This document shows positions 5,253 through 8,290 of a stretch of 8,290 nucleotides of DNA, one piece after another. Positions within the stretch are counted from its first letter, which is position 1. Each line of letters begins with the position of its first letter. Source of the stretch: an uncultured Blautia sp. (GTDB lineage: Bacteria > Bacillota > Clostridia > Lachnospirales > Lachnospiraceae); assembly GCA_934394595.1 (NCBI GenBank), contig CAKRRX010000112.1, positions 1 to 8,290 of the forward strand. Reading direction: 5' to 3'. The notes under the pieces were generated by a model. That model was not told the origin of the DNA. It made no database searches and worked only from the letters and a program-made list of their open reading frames with translations. The translations under genes and the position numbers were made by a program.

Positions 5253-7835
5253 TCAATCTTCCAGAGCGCTTAAATCCAGCCAGATTGCCGGGCAGACACC
5301 ACTTACGTAATAATACCGTTTTCCATCTACATCAATTACCCGTCCGTCATCATCTACATAATCTCTCACATACATATAGCTGTATCTATTTTCCTCACCG
5401 TAAGCCAAAGGATCATATTGACCATCTGAACGTAACCACCAATCTTCACAAAAATCCGTGTCATATTTTTTTAGCAATTCTTCCTGTGAATCAAAATATT
5501 TCATCACTTCCCGCGGACTCAAAAGGAACACCTTATCCTGAGTCTCCTGCTCTGTTGCAATACCACTGGTAAAATCAGATTCATAAAGTATTTTTGCGTC
5601 TGCATCCCATGTAACATACTCATTCGTTGTCACTGTACTTTCCGTAATCCATTTTTGTTCATATGTGGAAAAAGCATCGTTATAAAAATCATCATTTAAC
5701 CATTTTCGCAATGAACAATTTTCCCATGTGACATGTAAATCGGAATCATCATCCCTTGAACTTTTATTATACTCTTCTTCTGCCAGGATTTGATTACTGA
5801 ACAGCAATATCTTCTGATCTTGTTTATCCAGGATTGTCCACTCAATAGGGTGTTTATCAAAGGTTTTCCCATAGATTCCAAAGTTTACAATGGATCCCGG
5901 CTTCAATCCTGTCGTCTTTATTTGTTCCAGCTCTTCGGCCGCTGTTTCTTTTTCTTTCTCGGCCTTTCTGATTTCCAGCTTGGGCTTAACTACAAAAACC
6001 CAGGACGCAGCCAGTGCTGCCACTACTGCAAGGATTATGATCCATATGATTCTCTTTTTCCTCTTTTTCTTTCTAGCAAGCTCCTTCCTCTGTTCTTCCA
6101 CCTCTGCACGGAGTTCTTTTGCTTTTTCTTCACAGACTTTTATCCGCTGATCTACATCCTTGTAGCCCTCTATGGATTTAAATTTCATCAACGCACTGGA
6201 ATAATCATATTCCGTTTTGGCCGCCTCCATGCAGGACACCACCAGCCTATATTTTTTCTCTTTTTTCTCTTTTACCTCAGCACTAAGCTTTTCCACCCGT
6301 TCATCTGCCTGTCTCAAAAATTCCTTGTAATCTGCCCGAATTTTGGTTGCCGCATCTTCATCTTCTTTTTGAGCCTGGGAAATACGCTCATCCAACACAC
6401 GAAAAAGCTTGTCAAGCCCACCTTGGATTTCCTCCTTCAGGGCAGGGTCGGCATACTGTTCCGCCCTAGTCCATAAAGGCTCCATCGTAATCTCATGACG
6501 TATTTCTTCTTTTTCTACTTCCCTGCGGGAAAGTGCAGACATATACCAACGCTTGAATCCTTCATATTCCTTTTTTATATTGTTTTCTTCCAGATAGCCA
6601 GAAACCACATTGTCTTTAACCATCCTCTCAATATGTTCGGTATCCTCCTCACAGGCAAAAAATCTGCCGCCCACTTTTCTTTCTTCATTCCGTTTAATCA
6701 GCTCACTGATTAACTTCTCGTAACTATCGTATTCCTCTTTTGCCAGCAATTTTCCCAGATATGCGCGCCCAAATTCTGCATTCTGGTTCAATATTTCCTC
6801 AAAGAATTTATCTGCTTTCTTCCATTCATGGTCTTCAAGAGCCATTTCGCCTCGTTTATAGAGGGCGTCCACATTTCCTGCCTGATTCACAATATTTTGC
6901 TGCATAACAGGTGTATTCGCCTGAGACTGCCCCCCAAAATCTGTATCTACAACCTTTTTGATTCCACGGATCAGGTCGCTGATAAAACCAATTTTGCTCA
7001 TATCCTGTGCCTGCAGGTGAGCAAACTCATCCGGAAGCTCATAGGGATCCATATCCCGGTAACAGGGAATCAACAGTCTGCTATGATCCTTTTTCATGAT
7101 CTTCAGGAAGCGAGACCACTCATTTCGTACCCACACAGCGCTAAGATATTCCGGCTTTGTGCCAAGAACCAACATCACTTTTGCAGTATGTAATGCGGAG
7201 AAAATATAGGGTTCATATTCTTTTCCCAGCTTATCCTCAAGGGTGATGGCAGCGTAAAATACCTTCAATCCTTCATTGGTGAGCTGATGGTAAATATCAT
7301 TTGCAAGCACGCTGTCCTGAGTACGCTTGCCGTCTTCATCGGTCTCTTTATAGCAGATAAATACATCGTAAGGACTTTCTTTTTGCGCAAGGGCAAGAAT
7401 CCCCTTTTGAATTTCATCTATATCTGCTGCCTCTTTTTCATATATTTTTCTCTGCTGGTCATCTGCATAACGCAGTGCATTTTTGTAATCTTCATCGGAT
7501 ACCACAGCATCATAGGAGGCACGATGACAGGTGGGAACCTGTTTGAAAGTGGCTGGATCCTCCACATATTCAATTCCATATTTACAGAGAATCAAGCCCC
7601 AGTAGGCCTCTGCTTCTCTGTCATTTTTCTGAAGGATTTTTTCATAAAGCTCTGTCGCACGGTCAAATTCCGCCTTCATTCGAAGTGCATTTGCCCGATT
7701 AAACAGATTTTTCAGGCCTTCATCCTGAACCTTTGGAATCGTCTGTGTAGTTCCACAGGAATCACAGGTACAATATGAAGTTCCCTCCACCACCTGCAAA
7801 TTTCCTCCACACATCTTACATTTGAAAACAGCCAT
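5253..7835 (-). CDS. Membrane-anchored zinc-ribbon/TIR-domain protein with C-terminal DUF6273 domain
   Basis: Domain order in the 860 residues: zinc ribbon (C6/C9 and C24/C27, CKMCGG...CDSCGT); helical TPR-like region (about 40-150); TIR domain (about 154-296) opening YDVFICYKETDEDG, with the FYAAITLEDKLG loop and LVLGTKPEYLSAVWVRNEW, where E239 occupies the position of the catalytic glutamate of TIR NADases; a second TPR-like unit (about 322-365); long charged helices and coiled coil (about 430-590); a KKRKKR cluster and one transmembrane helix (596-616); and a C-terminal DUF6273 domain (about 645-857) with P-I-E-W, C-S-L-R-K-W-L-N, D-K-V-F-L-L-S, W-W-L-R-S and a late P-A-I-W-L-D-L. The positive-inside rule puts TIR in the cytosol and DUF6273 outside. 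The ATG has a GAGGT ribosome site 7 bases upstream. TIR domains act in NAD cleavage or signalling. A sensor-receptor role is inferred, not shown; defence is one possibility. Confidence 0.93.
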   Translation of the reverse strand: MAVFKCKMCGGNLQVVEGTSYCTCDSCGTTQTIPKVQDEGLKNLFNRANALRMKAEFDRATELYEKILQKNDREAEAYWGLILCKYGIEYVEDPATFKQVPTCHRASYDAVVSDEDYKNALRYADDQQRKIYEKEAADIDEIQKGILALAQKESPYDVFICYKETDEDGKRTQDSVLANDIYHQLTNEGLKVFYAAITLEDKLGKEYEPYIFSALHTAKVMLVLGTKPEYLSAVWVRNEWSRFLKIMKKDHSRLLIPCYRDMDPYELPDEFAHLQAQDMSKIGFISDLIRGIKKVVDTDFGGQSQANTPVMQQNIVNQAGNVDALYKRGEMALEDHEWKKADKFFEEILNQNAEFGRAYLGKLLAKEEYDSYEKLISELIKRNEERKVGGRFFACEEDTEHIERMVKDNVVSGYLEENNIKKEYEGFKRWYMSALSRREVEKEEIRHEITMEPLWTRAEQYADPALKEEIQGGLDKLFRVLDERISQAQKEDEDAATKIRADYKEFLRQADERVEKLSAEVKEKKEKKYRLVVSCMEAAKTEYDYSSALMKFKSIEGYKDVDQRIKVCEEKAKELRAEVEEQRKELARKKKRKKRIIWIIILAVVAALAASWVFVVKPKLEIRKAEKEKETAAEELEQIKTTGLKPGSIVNFGIYGKTFDKHPIEWTILDKQDQKILLFSNQILAEEEYNKSSRDDDSDLHVTWENCSLRKWLNDDFYNDAFSTYEQKWITESTVTTNEYVTWDADAKILYESDFTSGIATEQETQDKVFLLSPREVMKYFDSQEELLKKYDTDFCEDWWLRSDGQYDPLAYGEENRYSYMYVRDYVDDDGRVIDVDGKRYYYVSGVCPAIWLDLSALED

Positions 7836-7862
7836 AGTCTTTACCTCATCCTTTTCATACTT

Positions 7863-7893
7863 GAAGCTGCAAATGTCCCTCTCGTACAGCTTC
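7863..7893. repeat. 7-bp inverted repeat in the TIR-gene leader
   Basis: GAAGCTG (7863-7869) and CAGCTTC (7887-7893) are perfect inverted copies separated by 17 bases, between the promoter candidate at 7909-7937 and the TIR start codon at 7835. It could fold in the leader RNA or be a dyad binding site. It does not cover the ribosome site (7843-7847). Confidence 0.35.
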
Positions 7894-7908
7894 TTTTCCG
7901 TTACTTAC

Positions 7909-7937
7909 AGTGTAATCTATCCAGGGATAAATAACAA
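7909..7937 (-). promoter_or_regulatory. Candidate promoter of the TIR-domain gene
   Basis: On the minus strand TTGTTA (7932-7937) and TACACT (7909-7914) are 17 bases apart, each 4/6 to consensus. They lie between the terminator of the upstream prolyl isomerase gene and the TIR start at 7835, so the TIR gene probably has its own transcription start. The predicted leader is about 65 nt. The boxes are moderate matches. Confidence 0.4.
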
Positions 7938-7963
7938 CCAGTACAGTGAAAATTAAGTATCTG

Positions 7964-7996
7964 AAAAGAGCCAGCAGCAAAAAGCCGCCGGCTCTT
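7964..7996 (-). terminator. Strong intrinsic terminator of the SlyD-type isomerase gene
   Basis: On the minus strand AAGAGCC pairs perfectly with GGCTCTT, and the stem continues as GGCGGC against GCTGCT with two G-U pairs. The 13-bp stem has a TTTTT loop and is followed by a short T-run ending in TTTTC. It begins 8 bases after the isomerase stop codon, the expected place, and isolates that gene from the TIR gene. Confidence 0.85.
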
Positions 7997-8004
7997 CTAT
8001 ATTT

Positions 8005-8290
8005 TTATTTCACTTCCACAAGCTCGATCTTAAAGTTCAGCTCTTTTCCTGCCATCTCATGATTGGCATCAAGAGTGATGAACTTCTCATCTTTTGCAGT
8101 GACTTTCACCGGGAATGGCTGTCCCATCTGATTGGACAGATAGACCTGCTGGCCTACTGTAAGCCCCTCAGATCCTGGAAGCTGCGCGATCTCAATCGTG
8201 AGAATGGCATTTGGATCTGCCAAGCCGTAAGCTTCCTCCGGCATCAGATGAACCTCTTTTATTTCCCCAACTTCCATATCTGCCACTGCT
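8005..8290 (-). CDS. SlyD-type FKBP peptidyl-prolyl cis-trans isomerase, C-terminal part (cut by window edge)
   Basis: The frame is open to the right edge (first full codon at 8289) and encodes the last ~95 residues of a SlyD-like FKBP. Visible segments are A-D-M-E-V-G-E and PEEAYG, the end of the first FKBP half, then an insert-in-flap domain with GLTVGQQVYL and G-Q-P-F-P-V-K-V, then NHEMAGKELNFKIELVEV, the characteristic closing strand. SlyD proteins catalyse prolyl isomerisation and act as chaperones in the cytosol. The His/Cys-rich metal-binding tail of E. coli SlyD is absent, since the protein ends right after VEVK, as in many short SlyD-like FKBPs. The true start lies outside the window; the GTG at 8286 is an internal valine codon. 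A strong terminator follows, so cotranscription with the TIR gene is unlikely. Confidence 0.93.
   Translation of the reverse strand, partial: AVADMEVGEIKEVHLMPEEAYGLADPNAILTIEIAQLPGSEGLTVGQQVYLSNQMGQPFPVKVTAKDEKFITLDANHEMAGKELNFKIELVEVK

Noticed and set aside
5790..6476. 228-codon open frame on the plus strand, rich in F, L and C
   Set aside because: It lies wholly antisense to the TIR gene, opposite its lysine/glutamate-rich helical region, which yields stop-poor F/L-rich antisense frames. It has no ribosome site or recognisable domain.
7287..7778. 163-codon plus-strand frame with hydrophobic stretches
   Set aside because: It is antisense to the TIR and zinc-ribbon coding region, with no ribosome site; the apparent membrane helices are a by-product of the antisense of charged codons.
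8005..8286. GTG at 8286 as the start of a short 93-residue protein
   Set aside because: The upstream codon continues the frame to the window edge, and the residues around it match the interior of a SlyD-type FKBP, so this is a truncated longer gene.

Overview
The window looks like chromosome of a low-GC Gram-positive anaerobe, most likely a Clostridia/Lachnospiraceae-type gut bacterium. This is inferred from A/T-rich intergenic DNA, strong AGGAGG-type ribosome sites, LacI-family sugar regulators, a DUF6273 domain and zinc-ribbon membrane proteins. No species can be named from sequence alone. No tRNA, rRNA, CRISPR array, transposase or integrase was seen.

Layout. Positions 1-104 (minus) hold the N-terminus of one LacI-family repressor. 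It is divergent from a complete LacI-family repressor at 563-1597 (plus). The roughly 460 bp between them hold candidate promoters in both directions, a perfect 15-bp inverted repeat (270-284) that could be a LacI-type operator, and an ORF whose start resembles the N-terminus of a sugar ABC permease (262-483), probably a decayed remnant. From about 1640 to the right edge everything is on the minus strand. In transcription order (right to left) this is: the C-terminal part of a SlyD-type FKBP prolyl isomerase (8005-8290, partial) with a strong terminator; an 860-residue zinc-ribbon/TIR/coiled-coil/transmembrane/DUF6273 protein (5253-7835); a DUF1653 protein (4684-5145); a 644-residue zinc-ribbon/transmembrane/propeller-like protein (2577-4511); a 75-residue CxxC protein (2279-2506); and an HD-superfamily hydrolase (1648-2253). 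The last two are 25 bp apart and form a likely operon.

How the genes may work together. The most notable region is 2577-7835. Two of its three genes encode proteins with the same unusual topology: a cytosolic N-terminal zinc ribbon, a single transmembrane helix preceded by lysines and arginines, and a large extracytoplasmic C-terminal domain. The larger one carries a TIR domain with a glutamate where TIR NADases have their catalytic residue, so it reads like a one-polypeptide receptor: outside sensor, membrane anchor, cytosolic TIR effector or adaptor. Whether this is a defence system, an envelope-stress sensor or something else cannot be settled here. Zinc-ribbon TIR proteins of this general kind are, from family knowledge, common in gut Firmicutes; the arrangement with its two neighbours is what deserves checking. 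The LacI pair probably belongs to a separate carbohydrate-uptake locus extending beyond the left edge.
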